DNA from: Pontibacter sp. HSC-14F20
GTDB taxonomy: Bacteria; Bacteroidota; Bacteroidia; Cytophagales; Hymenobacteraceae
Direction of reading: 5' to 3'
Assembly (NCBI RefSeq): GCF_019599265.1
Contig: NZ_JAHZTC010000018.1
Span: 48,859 to 112,858 of the forward strand
DNA: 64,000 nucleotides
The translations under genes were made by a program, and so were the position numbers. Below, in pieces: positions 51,941-59,896 of this stretch; the first letter of the stretch is position 1, and each line of letters opens with the position of its first letter. Below the pieces are notes generated by a model, which worked only from the letters and a program-made list of their open reading frames with translations, was not told where the DNA came from and ran no database searches.

Positions 51941-53395
51941 TACATGAATCATCCCGGAGTTTGAATCAGGGATAAGTAGAGCAGATTCCATAAGTTGGCC
52001 AGTGCCAGGCGGATGCGGTAAAGCGGTGTGGGAGTTTTCCTGCACCGCTTTCCTGTTCTATGGCAGCCCTGCCGGAGCAGGTTGGAGACCGCCTGGCGCA
52101 GCTCCTTTTCCAGCAGCGAGAGCAGGAAGGCATACACCAGCGTGACGATCTGCAAAAGCTTCATTCTATTGTCCCAGAACCAGAGGCGGCAGCTCTCCAT
52201 GCCCATCTCTGCCTTGTTGAAGCGGAAGGCCTGCTCGACCTGCCAGCGGCGGGCGTAGGCAAAGACCAACCGCCAGGCGTCCCGATCCGTGTGCACCTCC
52301 TCATTGGTGAGCAAATACCAGGGCGGGCGGCCCTTTCGGCCCGGCCGGCAGATGATCAAAGTGAGCGGGCAGTCGGGGTAGTCCGGGTGCAGGCAGCGCT
52401 GCCAGAGGAGGCTGCGGCGGTAGGTGAGCTGGCGCACCATGTCGCGCACTACCTTGGAGGAGGTGGCTTTTTTGCCCACCGAAAAGCGGTAGCCATTTTT
52501 CAGCAGTCCCTTCACGTCTAGAAGCTTGTAGCGCGAGGGCCAGCGTAAAAGAAAGCGGTCTCCTCGGGCCAAGAGCAGGCCCAGCCACCTAGAGGAGGCG
52601 TAGCCGCGGTCAAAGACGTGCAGCACGGCCCTGCCGAAGGCCTGGCGGGCCCACAACAGCAGCCAGAGCCTGACTTGCTCCAGGGAAGTGGCGTTTATCC
52701 CCCGGCTGGTCCACCACGTGAAGCGGGCCAGGCGGGGCTGAGCCCACAGGCCGCAGCACAAAAGGCCCACCCAGCGGAAACCCGGCACATGCACCGGCTG
52801 ACGGGTAGGGGGATCATAATAACCGGGCTTTACGCGCAGCTGCCGCCTGGCCTTCATGCTGCGCACAGCACACAGGCCCTGGCTTTTGATGCTTTCGGTT
52901 TTCTCCTGCACGCTCTCGTCCCAGAGCAAGAGGGGCAGCTCCCGCTCCTGCTCCAGGAGCCTATCCACATACGTTTGGGCTTCACCCGTCAGGTAATCAG
53001 TGATGGCTTCGGCCGACCATTTTTTGCTCCTCAACAGGTTGGAGAGGCGCTTGGTGCCGGCCGGCGCCTTGTGGGGGGAGAGCAGCACCCCGCCCAGCTC
53101 GCTCAAAAGCAGGCCCGAGGAGCGGCTGCGGTGGCGCACCAGTGCCTGGCACAGGGCCTGGAAGGTCAAAACAAGGCGGTGGTCCAGCAGCCGGTCGAGC
53201 TGCACCAGGAAGGGAGCGAGGAAATCCTCCAGGCGGTGGGAGAAAAAACGGGCCTGGGAGAGAACCTCAGCCTGGAAAGATGCGTTTTTAGAAGTAGTAA
53301 ACATAAAAACCTCCTGTTTTTAAATGGTCATACAACCACAAAACAGGAGGTTTTCCTTTTTCATCCCATTCCTAAACTCCGGGATGATTCATGTA
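51941..53395 (-). mobile_element. IS4-family insertion sequence
   Basis: The ends share 20 bp, CATGAATCATCCCGGAGTTT from 51943 and its complement ending 53393 (extended by TA on both sides). They enclose one transposase. No clear target duplication is visible. The right end lies 4 bp from the stop of the AlbA_2 gene. Confidence 0.8.
51949..53304 (-). CDS. IS4-family DDE transposase
   Basis: The 451-residue protein has LLLWDESVQEKTES with the first catalytic Asp, HVFDRGYASSRWL with the second and YARRWQVEQAFRFNKAEMG with the Glu, the Y-x2-R-x3-E-x6-K-like signature of IS4. It is rich in Arg and Leu and GC-rich, like the cassette to its left. The start ATG at 53304 follows an AGGAGG-containing stretch (CAGGAGGTTTTTATG on the minus strand). 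The reading frame is complete. Confidence 0.88.
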   Translation of the reverse strand: MFTTSKNASFQAEVLSQARFFSHRLEDFLAPFLVQLDRLLDHRLVLTFQALCQALVRHRSRSSGLLLSELGGVLLSPHKAPAGTKRLSNLLRSKKWSAEAITDYLTGEAQTYVDRLLEQERELPLLLWDESVQEKTESIKSQGLCAVRSMKARRQLRVKPGYYDPPTRQPVHVPGFRWVGLLCCGLWAQPRLARFTWWTSRGINATSLEQVRLWLLLWARQAFGRAVLHVFDRGYASSRWLGLLLARGDRFLLRWPSRYKLLDVKGLLKNGYRFSVGKKATSSKVVRDMVRQLTYRRSLLWQRCLHPDYPDCPLTLIICRPGRKGRPPWYLLTNEEVHTDRDAWRLVFAYARRWQVEQAFRFNKAEMGMESCRLWFWDNRMKLLQIVTLVYAFLLSLLEKELRQAVSNLLRQGCHRTGKRCRKTPTPLYRIRLALANLWNLLYLSLIQTPG

Positions 53396-53398
53396 TAT

Positions 53399-55327
53399 TC
53401 AGCTTGCTTTATATGCCTGATCTGGATGGTTTGGCATATCTGGTTCTGTGTATTGCAGCCTGCCTTCTTTTCTTAGGGGTGTAATATATCTATGTAGTAA
53501 ATGCTTCTCACTTGTTCTGCCGAGTATTTCAGCTATTTCTCTTAGTTTTAGTGGTTTCCATGTGCAAAGTTGCACAATTACGTCTGCAGTATCCCCTTTA
53601 CTAAACTTCCTCTTGCCCATCTTGTGGATTATCTCCTGCAAGTCGTTTGGTAGCTGGTTCGTTAGTTCCCCAAGAGCTGGTTCGTTATCCTGAGTAGGTG
53701 GTTCGTTTGTGTCTTTAACTGGTTCGTTATCACTAGCAGGTAGGTTGGTAACGCCTGTAGGGAATGTGGGGAGGAGCATACTTGGCAGCGTACTAGGAAG
53801 TACATTTGGGCTTCCGTGTTCAATATTTTGTGAATTGTTAGATGCCTTTGTAGAAAGAAGGGTGCCCGGAATGTAATATGTAGCTCTTCCTTTTCCTTTT
53901 AGTTCAAGTAGTTCGTTATCTCTTAAGGCTCTCAATTCATTACTTGCCTTATTCCCGTCAAAGCCACTCAATTGCCTGTAGGTAGCATTATCTATTGCCC
54001 CAACCTCCCTAGCAAAGACTAAGGCTTTCTTTTGATTCTCGCTTAGGTCAAACTGCTTAAAGAGATCAAGCCATTTTAAATCTTCCTCACTTAAGAAATG
54101 ATGTAAAAGTAGCCTTGCCGTAAATTGGTTGTTGCTATGGCTAGATTCGTAGGTTGGTGGTGCCATTCCTGCCTGCTCCATTAACTTGCGCATTGTTCTG
54201 ATTCCACTTCCTTTCGTCTCAGCTAAATTTGTCTCATGAAAGATAGCAGCAATGAAAGGATTGCGTTGTTCAGATCCTGGTTCACCAAGATGGTCTTCTG
54301 GTTTAAGTGAGAAACCTGGATTGATGATTTCAATACGGTTTCCGTACCTGATGATTTGGGTAGGCTGGTTTGCGCGGTAGGAGCGGTGCATCAAAGCGTT
54401 TACCAGTGCCTCGCGCAATACTCTGCCTGGTAAACCAATTGATTCTGCTTGTAGTTGCCCTTCGGGCAATAAAAAACCTTTTGGTAAGTCATCTGCTATG
54501 GCATTGTATGCTCTTTGCAAAAGAACGGGCAGCGGGCCACGCATATCAATGGTGGTAAAACGGTTCTCCGGATCAGATACCCACTCATTGCCCGGCACAC
54601 GGATATAATCTAAGCGAACAGCAGGCATCAGCCTTCTCTGAGCCATTCTACTTCCAAATACAAGTAAGCCAGCATAAGTTAGATGCGGTTTACCGGCCAC
54701 TTTCTTCATACAGCCTAAAGAAATTAGAAGCTCCTGATCTGTAAAGTTTAGCTCCTCAGCGTAAGGGTTCACTTTGGCCCTCAAAGACCTGTATGTTTCA
54801 ATAGCATTTTCGTCTATATCTTCCCAAGAGGTATCCGTTACTAAGGCACTATCAAAAGTTTCGTTATGATTAAAAAAGAGAAGCAAGTCATCCTCCGTAC
54901 AACGCTGGTCAGTTGGACCAATTCTTCTATACGCTCCTTTCGGCAACCCCTCATGTTTGAAGTAAACGGGTTTTTGTGAGGCGGGGAGTTCGGGAACATA
55001 AATTTTAAGAATGTTTAACCCGTTTATGCTTTCTACTTCAATTTCTGGCCTAATAGCCTGATTAAAACTTCCTGCGCATTGAGAAGCCAAATCAGACTGG
55101 AGTTTATCTGGATTATTAACTCCTGTTACTTCATAGGAAGGAAAAAGCGTATGCTCCTTCCGTTCAACACCTAGTATAATAGAACCACCTTCCAAGCCAG
55201 GCTCATTCGAAAAGGCGCAAATCGTTTCCATTATGGAACGATCAATAGCACTTCCTCTTTTAGCTTCTATTTTGGAAGTTTCATCAGAAGTGTTTAGTCG
55301 CTCAATAAGCTCTCTTCCTGACTCCAT
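53399..55327 (-). CDS. AlbA_2/Schlafen-type ATP-binding protein
   Basis: The ATG at 55327 (MESGRELIERL) gives 642 residues; the frame is open to 55381. The AlbA_2 (Schlafen-like) domain is at about 10-150 (KIEAKRGSAIDRSIMETICA, FSNEPGLEGGSIILGV) with an ATP-binding-type C-domain (about 260-430; REALVNALMHRSYR, GSGIRTMRKLMEQAG). Winged-helix segments follow and a Pro/Asn/Glu-rich linker (DNEPVKDTNEPPTQDNEP) precedes a last winged helix (ILGRTSEKHLLHRYI). Such proteins are regulatory or stress/defence-related. The IS4 element lies 4 bp past the stop. Confidence 0.82.
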   Translation of the reverse strand: MESGRELIERLNTSDETSKIEAKRGSAIDRSIMETICAFSNEPGLEGGSIILGVERKEHTLFPSYEVTGVNNPDKLQSDLASQCAGSFNQAIRPEIEVESINGLNILKIYVPELPASQKPVYFKHEGLPKGAYRRIGPTDQRCTEDDLLLFFNHNETFDSALVTDTSWEDIDENAIETYRSLRAKVNPYAEELNFTDQELLISLGCMKKVAGKPHLTYAGLLVFGSRMAQRRLMPAVRLDYIRVPGNEWVSDPENRFTTIDMRGPLPVLLQRAYNAIADDLPKGFLLPEGQLQAESIGLPGRVLREALVNALMHRSYRANQPTQIIRYGNRIEIINPGFSLKPEDHLGEPGSEQRNPFIAAIFHETNLAETKGSGIRTMRKLMEQAGMAPPTYESSHSNNQFTARLLLHHFLSEEDLKWLDLFKQFDLSENQKKALVFAREVGAIDNATYRQLSGFDGNKASNELRALRDNELLELKGKGRATYYIPGTLLSTKASNNSQNIEHGSPNVLPSTLPSMLLPTFPTGVTNLPASDNEPVKDTNEPPTQDNEPALGELTNQLPNDLQEIIHKMGKRKFSKGDTADVIVQLCTWKPLKLREIAEILGRTSEKHLLHRYITPLRKEGRLQYTEPDMPNHPDQAYKAS

Positions 55328-55540
55328 CTGGCAATAAAGTTTAGTATTCCTAAAGTAATTAGTTTGAGGATAGAAGAACAAAGCTCTCCATATTTTCTCT
55401 AATTCGCTCCTGCAGAGGTGGATTTCCTTTAAAATGAGTGGCCAGCCCGGCCGTCAGCAGCTTTATCTTCGGTAAATAGTAATACTTGCGTCCTCCTTTG
55501 CTTCGGAACCCAAGTAGAGGTTAAATGATATTTACCTTCA

Positions 55541-56020
55541 CTAAATACTGAATCTGGGACTATACAGCGTTGGTTGATCTGGCGCTAGCAACTTTGCAGG
55601 CTGTACAATTGGTAGAACGGCTCCTTCCAGAAAAGTACCGCTTGCTTTAGATGCCAAGAGTCCACGTGTGGTAGAATAGGCAATGCTTACTGCGGTTACA
55701 GCTATACCCTGCGGAATAGGTTCGTTTGCCTTGCCCTGTAGCAGCTCATCCAACCCAGTGATCTGGAAAAAGCATTCTGTTGTAATGCCCCCTGTCAGTG
55801 GTCTTTTTTCAGGGTCTATTGGCTGTGCATCACAGTTTACCTTCAGCAGCACGCGCAACCAGTCGCCTTGCGCAACGCTTAGGCCTGACTGCACTGTAAA
55901 ATGATACTGTTCTACATCAGCTGGTCGAAGTGGTGCATCTTCATCGTTCTGTACCTGAAAAGAAATTATTCCGCAATAACTTATTTGTAATTGGTCTGGA
56001 CTAAATGGGGGAGTGGTCAT
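55541..56020 (-). CDS. SecB-like chaperone of a toxin-antitoxin-chaperone module
   Basis: The 159-residue protein has the SecB-like fold signature: three beta strands (ISYCGIISFQVQ, EQYHFTVQSGLSV, WLRVLLKVNCDAQP), a long helix region and the ending RGLLASKASGTFLEGAVLP then IVQPAKLL, the C-terminal SecB block. Toxin-associated SecB-like chaperones protect the antitoxin from degradation in Mycobacterium tuberculosis (Rv1957). It is the third gene in the toxin-antitoxin order, 12 nt after the antitoxin. A general export SecB is less likely given the operon. The tetramer and clients are inferred from the family. Confidence 0.75.
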   Translation of the reverse strand: MTTPPFSPDQLQISYCGIISFQVQNDEDAPLRPADVEQYHFTVQSGLSVAQGDWLRVLLKVNCDAQPIDPEKRPLTGGITTECFFQITGLDELLQGKANEPIPQGIAVTAVSIAYSTTRGLLASKASGTFLEGAVLPIVQPAKLLAPDQPTLYSPRFSI

Positions 56021-56032
56021 TCGTAAACTTTA

Positions 56033-56455
56033 TTAAGCAAACATTTCCTCAGTATGCTCGACTACAAAGTCATAATCTGTTGTTTTTCCTTGGTCTACGA
56101 GTAGGTTCGTCTCAACATCACGTAGCTGGTCATAAACTTCGGGTCTTACTACGGTTTGGTGCAGCACAACTGGTGTTTTGCTGAATCGCTTTTTGGCCTC
56201 AAGGTATGGGAGTAATATATCTTCGCCCAACACGTCCTCAATTTCTGTGATCGTCTTAAGTGTGAAATTGTGGAAGCCGGTTAGCCACTTGCTAACCTGC
56301 GATTCCTTTTTGCCTAGCGCTTCTGCCAGTTGGCGTTGCGTCATACTTTTTTCTTCGAGCAGACGCACTATTTCGTCACCGATCTGTAGCGACTTGTCGA
56401 TAAATCGCTTACCGCTTTCGGTTACTTCTACCTGATCGAAATATTGATTAAACAT
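56033..56455 (-). CDS. HTH antitoxin (HigA-like) of the TAC module
   Basis: The 140-residue protein has a Cro/CI-type helix-turn-helix at about 25-80 (EEKSMTQRQLAEALGKKESQ, VSKWLTGFHNFTLKTI) and a C-terminal extension (81-140) without known domain, ending YDFVVEHTEEMFA. In mycobacterial TAC systems the antitoxin C-terminus carries the chaperone-addiction segment, so the extension is a candidate for that. It starts within the last 8 nt of the toxin gene and precedes the SecB-like gene. It probably represses the operon through the repeats at 56923-56995. Confidence 0.85.
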   Translation of the reverse strand: MFNQYFDQVEVTESGKRFIDKSLQIGDEIVRLLEEKSMTQRQLAEALGKKESQVSKWLTGFHNFTLKTITEIEDVLGEDILLPYLEAKKRFSKTPVVLHQTVVRPEVYDQLRDVETNLLVDQGKTTDYDFVVEHTEEMFA

Positions 56456-56897
56456 GGGTTTCGAGATTAAGTGTTAGTCGTATAGTTGTGTCGTCATCAG
56501 GAAAATCACTGCAGCTAAGACGTCGCCTTTTGATCTCCTTTACTACTGCGTTCATCAATTCAAAATGGGGGTAGCAATCAGGGCTGTCTTTGGCTTTCTG
56601 GCTCGTTTTAACCCCTCCGTTGCCTAATAATACGACACTGTCGCTGCAACGCCAGCAATATAGACGGAGGTCGGACGATGGAATAGGGGGTGGAAGTGCA
56701 TGTGCTCGCTTTTCTGACCTGAAGTAGCGCTCTGAAGCACCGCGTTCTTCACCAATTTTGTCTTTAAGCCAATATTTAATGTTCCCAAGGTCTTTTGCAT
56801 AGGCACTGTTCATAAAGCGTTTGAAGAACTTGTCAGTTTCTGAAAGCTCTTCTCCCTGAACCCGGATGGTATAATAGGTTACCAACCGTAATTTCAA
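56448..56897 (-). CDS. HigB/RelE-like toxin of the TAC module
   Basis: A TTG at 56897 is chosen as start because AGGAG (56907-56903) lies 5 nt before it. The GTG at 56927 has no ribosome-binding site and lies within an operator repeat. From there the 149-residue protein reads MKLRLVTYYTIRVQGEEL. The RelE/HigB-like core includes DLRLYCWRCSDSVVLLGNGG and VKTSQKAKDSPD, a strand pair with basic residues typical of mRNA-interferase toxins. The last residues overlap the antitoxin start. Toxicity and RNA cleavage are inferred from the family and the gene order. Confidence 0.72.
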   Translation of the reverse strand: MKLRLVTYYTIRVQGEELSETDKFFKRFMNSAYAKDLGNIKYWLKDKIGEERGASERYFRSEKRAHALPPPIPSSDLRLYCWRCSDSVVLLGNGGVKTSQKAKDSPDCYPHFELMNAVVKEIKRRRLSCSDFPDDDTTIRLTLNLETHV

Positions 56898-56922
56898 ATA
56901 AACTCCTATATCTACGAACAGA

Positions 56923-56995
56923 TTCACTTATAAGTTAAGTTCAAAGGTATATACTTTAGTTATGATTGCAAAATTCACTTGTAAATTAATTTCAA
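56923..56995 (-). promoter_or_regulatory. TAC promoter between two direct repeats (operator)
   Basis: The -7 element TACCTTTG (56949-56942, minus strand) lies 19 bp downstream of TTTG (56972-56969), an ideal Bacteroidota promoter. Two 22-bp direct repeats, 19 of 22 identical and 51 bp apart (56923-56944 and 56974-56995, both starting TTCACTT and ending TTCAA), flank it. They are candidate antitoxin binding sites. Confidence 0.65.
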
Positions 56996-57772
56996 CGAGT
57001 TGCGTTAAATATGGAGCTCCTCCACATTAACATGGCTGCCTCCTATGCTGTGCTAGTTGTGGCATTAGTTTATGAAATAGGCCACGTTACATAGAATGAA
57101 TACACATAGGCAATGGAGAGATACTTATACTTTATACAAATGTGTGCTACATGTTAAAGCAGGGTTTAAGATACAGAAATTGTTTAATATTAGATAGCTA
57201 TATATGTCCTTCTAAACTCTTCATGTACCAAGCCATAGCCTAATAGTTCTACTTGAATGCCAGTGGGGTCATTTATCCTCAAGTATGAAGGGTAACATAA
57301 GGAGCCTAGTAAGATCGCTCAGCAATCTTACTAGGTTCCTTGGTACATCATATCACAATTAACAGTATTTAATATACCTTTATATTAGGCTAAATCATCG
57401 ATCCCCCTTATAAATTAGTGCCCAAAAATAATTTTTCGTAACTGATGCGGTTGCTTGAGAAAGAGAGGGTATAACCTCCAAGAGGGAGTCACAGATGAGA
57501 AGAAGTAGGTTTTAAGGCTGCAGAGCCGCATTGTAGCGGAATTTAGCATATGCAGTTACCAAATCTGTGGCTTCTTGTCCTAAGCAGGCTGTGTGAGAGA
57601 GGAAGGCAGTGCTCCTGACTTGCAAGTGTACAGTAGAGCATGTGTCAAGGAAGACTAATTGGTCTCTAATCCCAAGACTAATAGGGTACTCTTTAGAGGC
57701 TAATGGCAGTTTTAGTGTCATGGGTGACAACCCTGCGGCTATCTTCTGGCCTCCAGTTTGTAGAGCGCGGGT
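56996..57772. other. Intergenic region with one strong hairpin
   Basis: No gene is supported in this AT-rich stretch. At 57299-57341 CCTAGTAAGAT and ATCTTACTAGG form a strong stem with further pairing outside. It lacks a T run and has no gene next to it. A 72-codon minus-strand frame at 57512-57730 shows no family features. Confidence 0.4.
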
Positions 57773-57882
57773 GTATTCAAAAAAAGGTATCCGAAAACAC
57801 GCCTTACTTACGCTCTCCTGAGGCCGCTCTTTGCTTCAGAAAACTGTATTCAGATAACCACTAGTTTATTTGAATACTTTTG
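57773..57882 (+). promoter_or_regulatory. Repeated GTATTCA sites and -7 element upstream of the serine recombinase
   Basis: GTATTCA occurs at 57773-57779 and 57846-57852 and inverted (TGAATAC) at 57871-57877. The last two form an inverted repeat with an 18-bp centre. TACTTTTG at 57875-57882 fits the -7 element. The layout resembles resolvase binding sites next to a resolvase gene. Confidence 0.4.
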
Positions 57883-57924
57883 CTATATTAGTCCCTGTTC
57901 GGAACTTCTCACGTCAATACCAAG

Positions 57925-58551
57925 ATGACAGCTATGAACAGAGTTGCTATACTGGTCAGGGTGTCCAAGGCAGACCAGAGCTACGACAGGCAGGTGACAG
58001 AGCTTACAGAGTATGCCGCCTCACAGGGCTACAAAGTCATAGAGCTTATCACCGAGACCGTCTCAGGAGCTAAAAAGAATACCGAGCGAAAGGGCATACA
58101 GCGCCTGCTCAGGCTGGCAGAGGACAGGAAGATCAACAAGGCGCTGGTGCACGAGGTGACCAGACTGGGGCGGGACACGGCGCAGGTGCTGGCCACACTG
58201 GAAGCCCTGCACGCGCTCCAGGTGAGCGTGGTGGTGAAAAACTACAATATTGAGACGCTCAACCCTGACGGCTCGGTGAACGCCATGGCTCAGTTCCTAC
58301 TCACCATCCTGGCCGACATCGGGCGAATGGAGCGCATCACGTTGATCGAGCGGGTGAAGTCGGGGCTTGAGGAGGCCAGGCGCAAAGGCAAAGTACTGGG
58401 CAGGCCGCAGGGAAGTACCAAGGATATTGTCAGGTCACACCCGAAGGTGGTCCGCTATCTTAGGGCGGGGCAGTCCATCCGGGAGACGGCCAAACTCTGC
58501 GGGGTGGGGGTGAGCACCGTGCAGCGGGTAAAGAAGGCGCTGGCATGCTAA
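57925..58551 (+). CDS. Serine recombinase (resolvase/invertase family)
   Basis: The 208-residue protein begins with the resolvase catalytic domain (RVAILVRVSKADQSY, with nucleophile Ser in VRVS, then LVHEVTRLGRDTAQVLATLE) and continues to a helix (GRMERITLIERVKSGLEEAR) and a short DNA-binding region (RKGKVLGRPQGSTKD, VGVSTVQRVKKAL). The start may be MTAMNRV (57925) or the second Met at 57934. The size is that of small resolvases or invertases. It is divergent from the TAC operon and convergent with the antitoxin-like gene. Confidence 0.9.
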   Translation: MTAMNRVAILVRVSKADQSYDRQVTELTEYAASQGYKVIELITETVSGAKKNTERKGIQRLLRLAEDRKINKALVHEVTRLGRDTAQVLATLEALHALQVSVVVKNYNIETLNPDGSVNAMAQFLLTILADIGRMERITLIERVKSGLEEARRKGKVLGRPQGSTKDIVRSHPKVVRYLRAGQSIRETAKLCGVGVSTVQRVKKALAC

Positions 58552-58604
58552 AGGAACTTTTCCTTTTCAGTTAAGGCAACATTAGTACTGGAAGGTAGGG
58601 GCTG

Positions 58605-59189
58605 TCAGGAGTACATCCCGTGCTCGAGGCACACCAGCACGTTTAACACCTGCTTTCTTCTTTCCGGGGTGTCTAGCCAGTCAACAGGTTTCACATTCCC
58701 TAAGGCCGTGTTCCTGGTGTTGAGCCACCTCTGAAAATCATCCTCATCCTCGAATACCTCGATTCCTTTTATTGTGATAGGGTCATCCAGCCTTAGAGGT
58801 TGGGGCTGTGGTTCAGTCTTAAAGCCAGGTCCCGAAGGCTCTGCAATGAGCGCCTCCAGGGAGAATCCCAACCCGCGGTGCAGGTTGCGGATCATTTCCA
58901 GAGACAGTGGGCGTTTACCATTAAGCACCTCCGTGACGCTTTCCTTGCTGCCAATATAGGGCACCAGGTCCTCCTGCCGGAGCCCCAGCTCCTCCATGCG
59001 GATCTTGATGTACTCAACTGGATCAGGTCCATCAATAGGGTAATGCTCCTCCTCGTACCTGCTGGCGAGCATGGAGAATATCTCCAGCTTGTCTGCGTCA
59101 GGTGTGCCAGGCACAGCATTCCACAGCGCCTTGATCTGCCTAAGCGCATCCTGATAATCGTCTTCGTTGCGGATCAGTTTTATTTCCAT
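58605..59189 (-). CDS. HigA-like HTH fused to a ParS/MbcA-like toxin-binding domain (orphan antitoxin)
   Basis: The 194-residue protein opens like HigA-type antitoxins (EIKLIRNEDDYQDALRQIKA, EEEHYPIDGPDPVEYIKI) with a Cro-type HTH at about 66-115 (LRQEDLVPYIGSKESVTEVL). The C-terminal 55 residues (FEDEDDFQRWLNTRNTALGN, PVDWLDTPERRKQVLNVLV, EHGMYS) follow the ParS/MbcA/Xre toxin-binding pattern normally paired with RES toxins. The two domain types in one chain are unusual. No toxin gene (HigB, RES) lies upstream or downstream, so this is an orphan or a remnant, or acts on a toxin elsewhere. Confidence 0.7.
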   Translation of the reverse strand: MEIKLIRNEDDYQDALRQIKALWNAVPGTPDADKLEIFSMLASRYEEEHYPIDGPDPVEYIKIRMEELGLRQEDLVPYIGSKESVTEVLNGKRPLSLEMIRNLHRGLGFSLEALIAEPSGPGFKTEPQPQPLRLDDPITIKGIEVFEDEDDFQRWLNTRNTALGNVKPVDWLDTPERRKQVLNVLVCLEHGMYS

Positions 59190-59655
59190 AGCTAAATATC
59201 CTAAATGACCTGTTATACGACAAATCCTTGAGGTTCTTTATTTAAGCACTGAAGGGCACGTTATAGGAAACTACAGCAGAACCTGGTTTGGAGGAACCAC
59301 TTAGCTGCAGGCCCCCCCCTATGCGCGAAAAAAACAGGGGGTACCCCTTCCTGGCGGTATGGCCACGTATAAAACCCGCCCCATTTCGACCTTTCCGGCC
59401 CTTTTCCGGCCCTCTGAGCGCATTTCCGGGCACTGGACGATGCTTCCCTACGCGCAAACTGGCGACCGCCCCAAACAACCCTTTTTCGGCTGGCATGGGC
59501 GCCTGGCATGGCGGCCAATTCGGTCATAGGTCGGCCATAGGTAGGACACGGTTCGGTCACCCCCTGTCCTTTCGGATCCGTTTTTAGGGTTTTTGCGGAG
59601 GCGTTTTTGCGTTCCCTGCCCCGGCCCCGATTTAGGTTTTTGCAGCAGGATCTGT
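59190..59655. other. Intergenic region, no gene supported
   Basis: Overlapping open frames of 80-100 codons on both strands share a proline- and arginine-rich composition from GC-rich stretches (CCGGCCC) and lack family features. I take them as chance. Confidence 0.45.
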
Positions 59656-59884
59656 TACCTACGAAGGTCTCACAGGGTGATGAAGGACCAAACGTTAAGT
59701 TGCCTATAATTCGATAAGGAGGTTCAAACTCGAGAGTTTGCTTGCCTTATCCCAATAGGGCAAGGGCATGGTCGGTGCAAAGAGCGGCTGTGCTATCCTT
59801 GACGAACCGCCGTATATGAGATCCGTACGTTCGGTGGTGTGAGGGGTGCACTGGCAGTCAATTGGCTGTCAGCCATCCACTCGA
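59656..59884 (+). mobile_element. Truncated group II intron (3' part, no ORF)
   Basis: AAGGACCAAACGTTA at about 59681 matches the complete intron downstream. A domain IV-like stem (GATAAGG / CCTTATC), a domain V-like CCGCCG...CGGTGG followed by GTGTGAGG, a domain VI stem and the end ACTCGAT follow. The 5' end with GTGCG and the maturase ORF are missing. It is in the same direction as the complete copy at 61256 but diverged from it. Confidence 0.6.
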
Positions 59885-59896
59885 TTGGGTGCGGTA

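Noticed and set aside
57512..57730. 72-codon minus-strand frame
   Set aside because: Overlaps another equally long frame on the plus strand; neither has motif or start signal.
59242..59587. Several 84-99 codon frames on both strands
   Set aside because: Mutually overlapping, Pro/Arg-rich by base composition, adjacent to an intron remnant.
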